A DNA stretch of 5,085 nucleotides from an uncultured Oscillospiraceae bacterium (GCA_900757415.1 CAAENU010000019.1:1-5085); one strand, 5' to 3'. Counted from the first letter of the stretch, positions 1 to 5,085 are shown. The notes: a model not told the origin generated them from the letters alone. Program-made: numbers and translations.

Positions 1-34
1 CTTTACCAGTATACCGCAATAGGAGGTTTTTCTC

Positions 35-64
35 ATGCTAAAGCTATCTTTCTTCCCCCAGTAG
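35..64 (+). other. Possible 9-codon leader peptide frame (MLKLSFFPQ) ahead of a hairpin
   Basis: A perfect AGGAGG at 21-26 sits 8 bases before ATG at 35, and the frame ends at TAG 62-64, inside the loop of the hairpin described at 55-80. This geometry (strong ribosome site, tiny frame, stop in a terminator-like loop) resembles a leader or attenuator. It could equally be chance, or the remains of a gene start whose body has been lost. The peptide has no run of one amino acid that would suggest classical attenuation, and the next gene is about 400 bases away behind another terminator. No function is assigned. Confidence 0.2.
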
Positions 65-80
65 AACTGGGGGTTTATTT
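55..80 (+). terminator. Compact G/C hairpin with T-rich tail
   Basis: CCCCCAG (55-61) pairs perfectly with CTGGGGG (67-73) across the 5-base loop TAGAA, followed by TTTATTT. This has the form of an intrinsic terminator for a transcript entering from the left. A second small perfect hairpin, CGCC-TGAA-GGCG, lies at 84-95. Two hairpins close together at a boundary are also seen at the ends of IS200/IS605-type elements, whose terminal hairpins often act as terminators. No transposase is visible in the window, so that reading remains speculative. Confidence 0.5.
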
Positions 81-101
81 CCACGCCTGAAGGCGCCAAA
101 C

Positions 102-150
102 AAAAGACGCAGGGACGAGAGCTATCAACACTCGTCCCTGCATCTTTTTT
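102..150 (+). terminator. Strong intrinsic terminator, probably bidirectional
   Basis: The stem GCAGGGACGAG (109-119) pairs perfectly with CTCGTCCCTGC (131-141) around an 11-base loop. Past one C/A mismatch the pairing continues as AAAAGA (102-107) with TCTTTT (143-148). The T run at 145-150 gives the + strand U tract, and the A run at 102-105 gives a U tract on the - strand, so it could stop transcription from either side. It insulates the sensor gene promoter at 371-399 from upstream transcription. Confidence 0.85.
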
Positions 151-370
151 CTTTGGTGAATCATGGTTCTTGTATTTCGTATCGCTTATATTATACAGTA
201 AAATCAACGGTTTTGCACAGCAGCCGACTTTTTGGGTGATGAGCGGTGTTACATATGGCGAGTGTCGGATGACCTTTATTTGTCCGATTCGCGCCTGCCA
301 TTCGTTTTTTTATGCGCTGTCTCCCCCGTTACGATCTTTCTCATCGGGGCAAGGCAGGGGACGTATGCTG
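151..370. other. Non-coding stretch upstream of the sensor gene
   Basis: No reading frame here has both a credible start and protein-like composition. The frames that cross it, in two phases from TTG 170 and ATG 232, lack good ribosome sites and run on into the sensor gene or its shadow. A weak promoter-like pair TTGTAT (170-175) and TATACA (192-197) with 16 bases between is present but unconvincing. An imperfect inverted repeat (GCGA..TCGGA at 258-269 with TCCGA.TCGC at 283-292) has no T tail. I see nothing else definable. Confidence 0.5.
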
Positions 371-399
371 TTGCGGGGAAGCTCTCTTTATGCTATACT
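371..399 (+). promoter_or_regulatory. Sigma-A type promoter for the sensor gene pair
   Basis: TTGCGG (371-376) and TATACT (394-399) are separated by exactly 17 bases, matching the housekeeping -35/-10 architecture with a near-consensus -10. The expected transcription start near 406 would leave a leader of about 50 bases before the TTG start at 458. This supports that start over the in-frame codons upstream of the promoter (TTG 170, ATG 239, 269 and 365). ATG 413 would leave almost no leader. Confidence 0.6.
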
Positions 400-457
400 G
401 CATGCAGCAAGGATGCGTACGGTGATACGCGCGGAGAGAAAGCGAGGGCGTTACCCC

Positions 458-1111
458 TTGAAAGGAAACACGAAACATCTGGCGGCTGTGATCTTTGTTT
501 TCACGGTAATCGCCATAGCATATGCCTGCCGGATGCTGGCAAAATTCGACATCGGCGGCCCTGCCGTGAACCATATCCGGTCAGCGCTCTATCTGCTGCT
601 TTTCGCCCTGTGGGGCTTTTCCCTTGACCGGCGCATCATCCAGAGACAGGCGCTGCACTGCCTACGGCTGACGGCAGCGCTGATCCTGCTGTGGCTCATA
701 CTGCGGACGCTGAAATACAGCGTCGTCACCGGTCTGACAGCAGCGCGGTACGTGTGGTACCTCTACTACCTGCCGATGCTTTTTCTCCCGCTGCTGGGGG
801 TGTACATCGCCCTGTCCATGGGAAAGCCGGAGGATTACCGTCTGAGCCGGAGATCCGGTATGCTGTTGATCGTCCCTGCGGTGCTGTTTTTGCTGGTGAT
901 CACCAATGACCTGCATCAGCAGGTATTCGCCTTCAAAAGCGGCGTTCCCGGGCTGCCGGTCTCCGGCACGTATTCCCACCGCCCGCTGTATTATGTCTGC
1001 CTTGGTTGGATCGTGGGCTGCATGGTCTTCTCCCTCGTGTGCCTGTTCCGAAAGAGCCGTATGCCGGGCGGCAGGGGGAGCGGATCATACCGTTTGTGCT
1101 GGGCTGCGTGA
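458..1111 (+). CDS. N-terminal fragment of the membrane sensor (217 aa as sequenced)
   Basis: This is what would be translated from TTG 458 without frame correction. It holds the first six membrane segments, including the aromatic-rich stretch RYVWYLYYLPMLFLPLLGVY and the loop motif VITNDLHQQVF, both of a type I associate with 7TM-sensor histidine kinases of Clostridia. It then reads out of frame after about residue 207 (tail SGSYRLCWAA) and stops at TGA 1109-1111. Alone it would be a signalling-dead membrane stub. The codons upstream of 458 in this phase encode no recognisable protein, hence the internal start. Confidence 0.55.
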   Translation: MKGNTKHLAAVIFVFTVIAIAYACRMLAKFDIGGPAVNHIRSALYLLLFALWGFSLDRRIIQRQALHCLRLTAALILLWLILRTLKYSVVTGLTAARYVWYLYYLPMLFLPLLGVYIALSMGKPEDYRLSRRSGMLLIVPAVLFLLVITNDLHQQVFAFKSGVPGLPVSGTYSHRPLYYVCLGWIVGCMVFSLVCLFRKSRMPGGRGSGSYRLCWAA

Positions 1112-2124
1112 TGTTCCTGTACGGTCTTCTCTATCTGTCGGGCATTCCCGCCGTCCGGTGGTGGCTCGGCGACATGAACGTGATGTTCTGCCTGCTGTAT
1201 GCCGCCATCTACGAAAGCTGCATCCGCTGCCGGATGATCCCGTCCAACACGGGATACATGGAGCTGTTTGAGGCCTCAACGCTGGCGGCTTGTATCGCAG
1301 ATCGCAGCGGTCAGATCGTCCTGCGCTCCCGTGCCGCGGGTGAGGATATGATTTGCCCGCAGGATGGGCAGCGGATCATCCGGCCTGACGGCATGCGCAT
1401 TTCCTCGGCACCCATCAGCGGAGGCTACGCCGTCTGGCAGGACAATGTGCGCCCGCTGGCAGAGCTGCACGCCCGGCTGAATGAAAACAGGGCGGAAATG
1501 GAGCGCAACAGGAAGAAGCTGCGGGACGCCTATCTTGTGCAGAGAAGTCTGCATGAGCTGACCGAGAAGAACCGCATATACAACGAGTTGGAGGCTAAGC
1601 ACAGCAGGCAGACAGCCCAGATGCGGCAAATGCTCGCCCGATGTGAAGGAGCCGGCCCCGCCGAAAGGAGAAGCCTGCTGAAGAGAGTGCTGCTGCTGGG
1701 CACCTACGTCAAGCGCAGCGCCAACCTGTACTTTCTCAGCAGCGAGTATCAGCGGCTGCCGCAGCAGGAGCTGCGGCTGACGGTGGACGAGGCCGTGCGC
1801 GCCCTGACCGCCTGCGGTACGGAGTGCGGCGTGGTCTACCGCACAACAGGCCCCATGCGCGCCTCCGAGGTCGTATGCCTGTTTGAGCTTCTGGAAATCG
1901 TCGCAGAGGCCGCGATAGATGATCTGCGCTCGCTGTTTATCTCCGTTTCCGACAGCGCGATGGATCTGTCGGTGGAGTGCGCCGCCGATCTGTCGGCGAT
2001 CGCCTCCCCGGATGTAACGGTGCGGCAGGAGGACGGTCTGTGGCTCGTCCGCAGAAGGATAAGGGGGCGGGAGGATGCACAAGCTGAAGCGCTTCGGCTT
2101 CAACGCCGTCAAGGAGAGCTTTGA
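1006..2124 (+). CDS. C-terminal fragment of the membrane sensor: last TM helices, PAS-like region, coiled coil, degenerate kinase core
   Basis: The phase is open from ATG 1006, but authentic sensor sequence begins only at GAG 1078 (ERIIPFVLGCVMFLYGLLYL). The first 24 residues from ATG 1006 are an out-of-frame shadow of the upstream fragment. It carries the last two membrane helices, the IPSNTGYMELF linker, a short PAS-like domain, a coiled coil from about LAELHARLNEN to MRQMLARC, and an alpha/beta end lacking the ATP-binding N and G boxes. No ribosome site supports independent initiation at 1006. Its stop (2122-2124) lies inside the next gene, consistent with translational coupling. Confidence 0.6.
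   Translation: MDRGLHGLLPRVPVPKEPYAGRQGERIIPFVLGCVMFLYGLLYLSGIPAVRWWLGDMNVMFCLLYAAIYESCIRCRMIPSNTGYMELFEASTLAACIADRSGQIVLRSRAAGEDMICPQDGQRIIRPDGMRISSAPISGGYAVWQDNVRPLAELHARLNENRAEMERNRKKLRDAYLVQRSLHELTEKNRIYNELEAKHSRQTAQMRQMLARCEGAGPAERRSLLKRVLLLGTYVKRSANLYFLSSEYQRLPQQELRLTVDEAVRALTACGTECGVVYRTTGPMRASEVVCLFELLEIVAEAAIDDLRSLFISVSDSAMDLSVECAADLSAIASPDVTVRQEDGLWLVRRRIRGREDAQAEALRLQRRQGEL
1073..1080 (+). other. Frameshift site in the sensor gene (G5 run)
   Basis: In the upstream phase the codons are AGG GGG AGC; the downstream protein needs AGG GGG GAG CGG. One missing G in the run at 1074-1078 accounts exactly for the switch, because family-like sequence continues without a gap on both sides (LFRKSRMPGG, then ERIIPFVLGC). 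It does not match the X-XXY-YYZ heptamer of programmed -1 sites in the required phase, though a G run can slip. Mutation or a sequencing deletion is the simpler reading. Confidence 0.7.
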
Positions 2125-2785
2125 CCGGCTCCCCACCGCCGTATGCTTTTTCGACCGGTCGGGCGGCATTGTGCTGTGCAACCGGCAGATGTATCGGCTG
2201 AGCCAGCATCTGCTCAACAGCGACCTGCAATACCTGGAGGAGCTTCAAGGGGCGCTGGTCTCCCCGCCGGAGGGCGTGACGCCCCTCGCCGGCATGGAGA
2301 GCACCTTCCGCTTTCCCGATGGGCTGGTGTGGAAATTTGAGAGGGCGGCCGTGACCGATCGGTACGGGGAGACGTATATACAGCTGACCGCCGCCAACGT
2401 CACGGAGCTGCACCGGGCGCTGGAGCAGCTGGCCGAGGACAACCGAAGGCTTGAGCAGGACGCGGAAGAGCTGCGCCGTCTCTCGGAAAACGTGGAGGCG
2501 GTGGCGCGGGAGAGGGAGCAGCTTGCCGCCAAATCCGCCATGCACGACAGCCTTGCCGCCTGCATTACCGTTACGAAGCAATATCTGGCCGGAGACCTTG
2601 GCGCCATCGACGCGGACGTTGTGCTGTGGGAGTGGAAGAAGAGCATCCTCTTTCGGGACGCGGGACTTTTGCCGGCAAGGGAGGCGCTGTTCGAAAGCGC
2701 AGCCAGCAGCGGCGTGACCATCAGGATGCGAGGCACGGAGCCGGCGGGCGGCGCGGCGGAGCTGAAGTCGTGCATGGCAGGGTAG
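2075..2785 (+). pseudogene. Soluble PAS-type sensor histidine kinase, truncated before the ATPase domain
   Basis: The 236-residue product has a PAS-like domain (about 12-110; FDRLPTAVCFFDRSGGIVLCNRQMY), a long charged coiled coil (about 112-152) and a helix with a probable phosphoacceptor histidine, H157, in AMHDSLAACITVTKQYL. That H-D-x-L setting is typical of HisKA_3-like kinases. The first strand of an ATPase domain seems to begin (ESAASSGVTIRMRGTEP), but TAG at 2783-2785 follows and none of the three forward phases downstream encodes the N, G1 or G2 boxes. About 100 residues of catalytic domain are therefore missing, probably through a deletion, because no single frame correction restores it. 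Start ATG 2075 has AAGGGGG (2061-2067) at 7 bases and lies within the end of the sensor gene, so the two proteins were probably made together, one sensing at the membrane and the other supplying kinase activity. No response regulator follows. Kinase identity is likely; the signal is unknown. Confidence 0.65.
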
Positions 2786-2957
2786 ATGCCCAGAAGGAAG
2801 CGCCGACACCAATAGACGGCCGCAGCTGATCTCCTCCTATTTGTGTCGGATATATGGAGAGCCTCCATTTCCCTTCTGGCGGAACTTGCATTTTTGTCTC
2901 AAATCTTGTAAAATACAGGATGAAAACGGACTGCCCCCACACTTAGGAGCGCTGCGC
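2786..2957. other. Intergenic junction between the truncated kinase and the TetR relic
   Basis: This stretch probably contains the scar of the deletion that removed the kinase ATPase domain and any response regulator. It shows nested inverted repeats (CCAGAAGG 2790-2797 with CCTTCTGG 2872-2879, and CCGACAC 2803-2809 with GTGTCGG 2843-2849). They have no T tail, so they are not a convincing terminator. No terminator is visible after the kinase. The right part carries the promoter at 2886-2914 and the ribosome site AGGAG (2945-2949). Confidence 0.45.
2886..2914 (+). promoter_or_regulatory. Sigma-A type promoter for the TetR relic and regulator
   Basis: TTGCAT (2886-2891) and TAAAAT (2909-2914) are 17 bases apart. 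The expected start near 2921 gives a leader of about 37 bases to ATG 2958 and about 240 bases to the intact regulator at 3163, which has no better promoter of its own. The -10 lies within TGTA-AAA-TACA (2907-2917), a small palindrome that could be an operator for an autoregulating repressor. Confidence 0.5.
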
Positions 2958-3147
2958 ATGGCCTTATGTACAAAAAGCTCATCATGGCCGCGTTCCGGAC
3001 AATGCCGAGGAAATTTCCGTTTGATAAGATCACGGCAGCAACGCCGGTCAAACGGGCAGGCATCAGCCCAACACATTCTACTATCATTATCAGGGCATTT
3101 ACGCTTTGCCGGATGCGTGGCAATGCTGCGAGGCCGATCAAGCATGA
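2958..3147 (+). pseudogene. Decayed TetR-family regulator: DNA-binding domain only, two frame breaks
   Basis: Joining three phases gives a TetR-type N-terminus: MALCTK, then KLIMAAFRTMPRKFPFDKIT, then VKRAGISP, then NTFYYHYQGIYALPDAW. The pieces match the usual order: helix 1, the PFDKIT turn, the helix-turn-helix and the FYYHY signature. The first break falls in the A run at 2971-2975 and the second in CCC at 3067-3069; each is explained by one lost base. AGGAG (2945-2949) sits 8 bases before ATG 2958, so the start signals also survive. After DAW the frame ends in QCCEADQA and TGA 3145-3147, and the ligand-binding domain of about 120 residues is absent. An in-frame ATG at 2966 opens a longer uninterrupted frame, but it loses homology after GISP. 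The relic lies 15 bases before the intact regulator. Whether that copy replaced it or both once worked together cannot be told. Confidence 0.6.
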
Positions 3148-3162
3148 AAGGAGCAAGCTGCT

Positions 3163-3717
3163 ATGTCGCAGGTAACAAAGCGGGCCTTGGAACAGTCGCT
3201 GAAGAATCTGCTGTTGAAAAAGCCGCTGACCAAAATTACCATCAACGACATTGCCGACGACTGCGGCATCAACCGCATGACCTTTTATTATCATTTCAAG
3301 GATATTTATGATCTTGTGGAATGGTCTTGCCTTGAAGACGCCAAAAAAGCGCTGAATGAAAAAAAGACCTACGAGACGTGGCAGCAGGGATTTTTACAGA
3401 TCTTCGAGGCAGTACAGGATAACAAGCCCTTTATTTTGAATGTTTACCGCTGCGTCCACGGAGAACAGGTTGAAAAATATCTGCAGCCGCTGGTAGACCA
3501 GCTTTTGCTGGATGTGATCAATGAAGAAGTCGGTGAGATGAAGGTCCGGGATGAGGACAAGCAATTTATCGCCCAGGTCTATTCGTACATTTTTATCGGC
3601 CTGATGCTGGACTGGATCAAGGACGACATGCGGGAGGATCCGCAGCAGATCGTGGACAGACTGGCCAGACTCATCAAAGGCTCTGTGTCGGCGGCGCTCT
3701 CCCGTTTCCAATTCTGA
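3163..3717 (+). CDS. TetR/AcrR-family transcriptional regulator
   Basis: The 184-residue protein has a classic N-terminal TetR DNA-binding domain: helix 1 at about 5-19, then LTKITINDIADDCGINRMTF (22-41) as helix-turn-helix, then the FYYHF signature (41-45). The C-terminal helical part (about 60-180) contains FILNVYRCVHGEQ and YSYIFIGLMLDWIKDDM. It resembles the short C-terminal domain of DhaS-like TetR proteins, so I expect a dimer. ATG 3163 is preceded by AAAGGAG (3147-3153) at 9 bases. The gene follows a decayed TetR copy and precedes ohyA in the same direction, with a strong terminator between. By adjacency it may control ohyA and itself in response to a fatty acid or other lipid, but nothing in the ligand-binding part proves this. 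DhaS-like members can be activators as well as repressors. Family assignment is firm; ligand and targets are inferred. Confidence 0.92.
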   Translation: MSQVTKRALEQSLKNLLLKKPLTKITINDIADDCGINRMTFYYHFKDIYDLVEWSCLEDAKKALNEKKTYETWQQGFLQIFEAVQDNKPFILNVYRCVHGEQVEKYLQPLVDQLLLDVINEEVGEMKVRDEDKQFIAQVYSYIFIGLMLDWIKDDMREDPQQIVDRLARLIKGSVSAALSRFQF

Positions 3718-3762
3718 TTTTATCATTTTTGCGAATCTGATTATAATTTTTACACTTTGCGG

Positions 3763-3795
3763 CTCCGTGATAAGACTTTTATCACGGAGTTTTTT
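3763..3795 (+). terminator. Strong intrinsic terminator after the TetR regulator
   Basis: CTCCGTGATAA (3763-3773) pairs perfectly over 11 bases with TTATCACGGAG (3779-3789) across the loop GACTT, followed by six T residues (3790-3795). It separates the regulator from the oleate hydratase, which has its own promoter just downstream. Its perfect palindromic core, TGATAA-N5-TTATCA, lies 14 bases upstream of the ohyA -35 box, so a second role as an operator is possible. Confidence 0.9.
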
Positions 3796-3802
3796 CTGTT
3801 TA

Positions 3803-3830
3803 TTGTAAGCCGGACAGGAAACGCTATAAT
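3803..3830 (+). promoter_or_regulatory. Near-consensus promoter of ohyA
   Basis: A perfect -10 TATAAT (3825-3830) is preceded by TTGTAA (3803-3808) at 16 bases. Transcription would start near 3837 and give a purine-rich leader of about 34 bases to ATG 3871. The strength of the -10 suggests that a repressor, rather than a weak promoter, limits expression. The spacer contains ACAGGA (3814-3819), which is also found just after TTGTAA at the regulator promoter. Confidence 0.75.
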
Positions 3831-3870
3831 AAAGCCATCGAAAACAAAAAAAACAACTGGAGGTTTTGTT

Positions 3871-5085
3871 ATGTATTACTCTGCTGGCACTTACGAATCC
3901 TTTGCCCATCCCGAAAAGCCCAAGGATGTGGACAAAAAATCGGCTTATATCATCGGCACCGGCCTCGCCGGCCTGACGGCGGCTTTTTATCTGGTCCGTG
4001 ACGGACAGATGAAGGGCGAGCACATCCATGTATTTGAAAAGCTGGAGCTGGCAGGCGGCAGCTGCGACGGCCGCAAGGACATCACCAAGGGCTTCTTTAT
4101 GCGGGGCGGCCGTGAGATGGACAACCATTTCGAGGTCATGTGGGATACCTTCCGCGATGTGCCCTCCATCGAGACGCCGGGCGTCTCTGTGCTGGACGAA
4201 TATTATTGGCTCAACAAGCACGATCCCAACTACTCCCTGTGCCGCGCCAGTGTGAATCGCGGCGAGGATGCTCACACCGACAAGCAGTTCAAGCTGGACA
4301 AGGACTCCGCCATGGCGCTGTCCAAGCTGTTTATGACCCCGGAAAAGGATCTGGAGGACAAGAAGATCTCCGATGTGCTGCCGGAATCCTTCTGGAGCAC
4401 CAACTTCTGGCTCTACTGGCAGACGATGTTTGCGTTCCAGCGCTGGTCCAGCGCGCTGGAAATGAAGCGGTATCTGTGCCGTTACGTCCACCATATCGAC
4501 GGCCTGCCCGATTTCAGCGCCCTGCGCTTCACCAAGTACAACCAGTACGAGAGCATGATCCTGCCGCTGGTGAAATATCTGGAGTCCCACGGTGTGCGCA
4601 TCGAGTACGGCATGGATGTCAAAAACGTCATCATCGAAACCGAGGGTGACAAGAGGGTTGCCCGGCAGATCGTGTACGTCAAGGGCGGCAAGGAGCAGAC
4701 CATTGACCTGATCGAGGACGATCTGGTGTTCATCACCAACGGCTGCTGCACAGACACCTCCTGCTATGGCGACCAGACTCATGCACCCGACCTGTCCGGC
4801 GTGAAGAACGGCTGCGGCGAGTCATGGGATATGTGGAAGGCTATTGCCGCGCAGGCGAAGCACGGCGAATACGGTGACCCGGATAAATTCTGCTCCGATG
4901 TGGATGCCACCAACTGGATGAGCGCCACGGTGGCTACCTCCAACGAGGAGATCATTCAGCACATCATGAATATCTGCAAGCGTGATCCCCGCTCCGGCAA
5001 GGTGACCACCGGCGGTATCGTCACCGTCAAGGACAGCACCGACAACTGGTATCTGTCCTGGACCATCAACCGTCAGCCCCAGTTC
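3871..5085 (+). CDS. ohyA: Oleate hydratase (MCRA family), FAD-dependent, 3' end beyond window
   Basis: Oleate hydratase (EC 4.2.1.53, formerly myosin-cross-reactive antigen) adds water to the cis-9 double bond of oleic and related acids, giving 10-hydroxy fatty acids. It is usually linked to detoxifying host or dietary unsaturated fatty acids at the membrane. The 405 codons present start MYYSAGTYESFAHPEKP, the N-terminus typical of the shorter Firmicutes enzymes, and carry the dinucleotide-binding IIGTGLAGLTAAFYL (27-41), FEKLELAGGSCDG (55-67) and the hallmark RGGREMDNHFEVMWD (78-92). E82 and Y201, the water-activating and proton-donating residues described for S. aureus OhyA, occur at the same numbers here. 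Family members are about 560-590 residues, so roughly 70% is visible. ATG 3871 follows GGAGG (3859-3863) at 7 bases. The segment GCCTDTSCYGD (291-301) is cysteine-rich where many homologues have GSMT. The gene is monocistronic on its upstream side, with its own promoter after a terminator. Identification is firm. Confidence 0.96.
   Translation, partial: MYYSAGTYESFAHPEKPKDVDKKSAYIIGTGLAGLTAAFYLVRDGQMKGEHIHVFEKLELAGGSCDGRKDITKGFFMRGGREMDNHFEVMWDTFRDVPSIETPGVSVLDEYYWLNKHDPNYSLCRASVNRGEDAHTDKQFKLDKDSAMALSKLFMTPEKDLEDKKISDVLPESFWSTNFWLYWQTMFAFQRWSSALEMKRYLCRYVHHIDGLPDFSALRFTKYNQYESMILPLVKYLESHGVRIEYGMDVKNVIIETEGDKRVARQIVYVKGGKEQTIDLIEDDLVFITNGCCTDTSCYGDQTHAPDLSGVKNGCGESWDMWKAIAAQAKHGEYGDPDKFCSDVDATNWMSATVATSNEEIIQHIMNICKRDPRSGKVTTGGIVTVKDSTDNWYLSWTINRQPQF

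Larger units (their letters stand above)
458..2124 (+). pseudogene. Multi-pass membrane sensor, histidine-kinase 7TM type, split by a frameshift
   Basis: Read through one corrected base this would be a protein of about 555 residues. The first ~260 residues contain about eight hydrophobic segments (near 8-27, 38-56, 68-87, 101-120, 143-159, 186-206, 213-230 and 240-258), as in histidine kinases with an N-terminal 7TM sensor region. A PAS-like stretch follows (start ELFEASTLAACIADRSG), then a charged coiled coil, a dimerisation-like helix (LLLGTYVKRSANLYFL) and a degenerate ATPase-like end. I see no phosphoacceptor histidine box and no N box (E..N..KH), so it looks like a sensory pseudokinase. 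The frame changes from phase 2 to phase 1 in the G5 run at 1074-1078; a sixth G would restore one frame. The TTG start at 458 follows a weak site, GAGGG at 444-448. The 3' end overlaps the next gene by 50 bases, as in a co-translated pair. Frameshift and membrane topology are clear; precise ligand and target are unknown. Confidence 0.7.

Noticed and set aside
263..288. Direct repeat TGTCGGAT / TGTCCGAT, 18 bases start to start, in the upstream non-coding stretch
   Set aside because: Short, imperfect and more than 80 bases from the promoter. Another TGTCGGAT at 2844 suggests chance; not enough for an operator claim.
232..627. + strand frame of 131 codons ahead of and overlapping the sensor gene start
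   Set aside because: It has no good ribosome site, contains the promoter at 371-399, and continues out of phase into sensor coding sequence.
1276..2217. Open frame on the - strand (313 codons) opposite the sensor gene
   Set aside because: It is antisense to clear coiled-coil and membrane-sensor sequence, with no ribosome site or recognisable domain. GC-rich shadow.
1937..2868. Two overlapping - strand frames opposite the second kinase gene
   Set aside because: They have repetitive Arg/Pro/Ser-rich composition and mirror the kinase codons, so neither is a plausible gene.
2841..3311. + strand frame of 156 codons crossing the TetR relic into the intact TetR gene
   Set aside because: Only a short part near ATG 2958 fits the relic. 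The rest is out of phase with both TetR domains and ends inside the intact gene.
3719..3747. Additional TATAAT at 3742-3747 upstream of the terminator
   Set aside because: It has no acceptable -35 partner, and any transcript would meet the strong terminator at 3763-3795 at once.
3394..4782. Long open frame on the - strand (462 codons) opposite the TetR gene, the terminator and ohyA
   Set aside because: It runs antisense through two firmly identified genes and across a strong terminator, with low-complexity, unfamily-like protein sequence. It is a codon-bias shadow.
1..5085. CRISPR arrays, tRNA or rRNA genes
   Set aside because: No regularly spaced repeats, cloverleaf-like segments with CCA-type ends or conserved rRNA stretches were seen on either strand.

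Overview
The window reads like a chromosomal segment of a moderately GC-rich Clostridia-type Firmicute (Bacillota), most plausibly a gut Oscillospiraceae/Lachnospiraceae relative. That rests on the AGGAGG-type ribosome sites, the U-tailed intrinsic terminators, the style of sensor kinase and the close match of the oleate hydratase to the Firmicutes type. The genus cannot be named from sequence alone. All genes run on the + strand.

Layout. Positions 1-150 are the tail of whatever lies upstream: a compact C/G hairpin with a T-rich tail (55-80) preceded by a good Shine-Dalgarno and a 9-codon reading frame, then a strong, probably bidirectional terminator (102-150). Positions 151-457 carry no convincing gene but hold a good promoter (371-399). 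Positions 458-2124 encode a multi-pass membrane sensor of the histidine-kinase N-terminal 7TM kind, split by a one-base frameshift in a G run near 1074-1078. It overlaps a second gene (2075-2785), a soluble PAS/coiled-coil/histidine-box kinase that stops just where its ATPase domain should begin. No response regulator follows. As sequenced, this split sensor-kinase system is broken.

Positions 2786-3162 hold a promoter and what I read as a decayed TetR-family gene: start signals and a DNA-binding domain interrupted by two one-base frame breaks, with no ligand-binding domain. It leads directly into an intact TetR-family regulator (3163-3717). A strong terminator (3763-3795) and a near-consensus promoter (3803-3830) follow. 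Then comes an oleate hydratase gene (ohyA) from 3871, cut by the window end at 405 codons, with its FAD motif and both known catalytic residues (E82, Y201) present.

The intact functional unit is probably the regulator and the oleate hydratase. The hydratase converts unsaturated fatty acids to hydroxy fatty acids, and the TetR-type protein is a reasonable candidate for its fatty-acid-responsive control, though this is inferred only from adjacency. The other half is a graveyard of signalling genes. All three inferred frame breaks look like single-base losses in homopolymer runs (G, A, C), so sequencing or assembly error must be weighed against genuine decay. I do not see a clearly novel system; the most interesting items are the tandem TetR relic and the two-protein sensor kinase.
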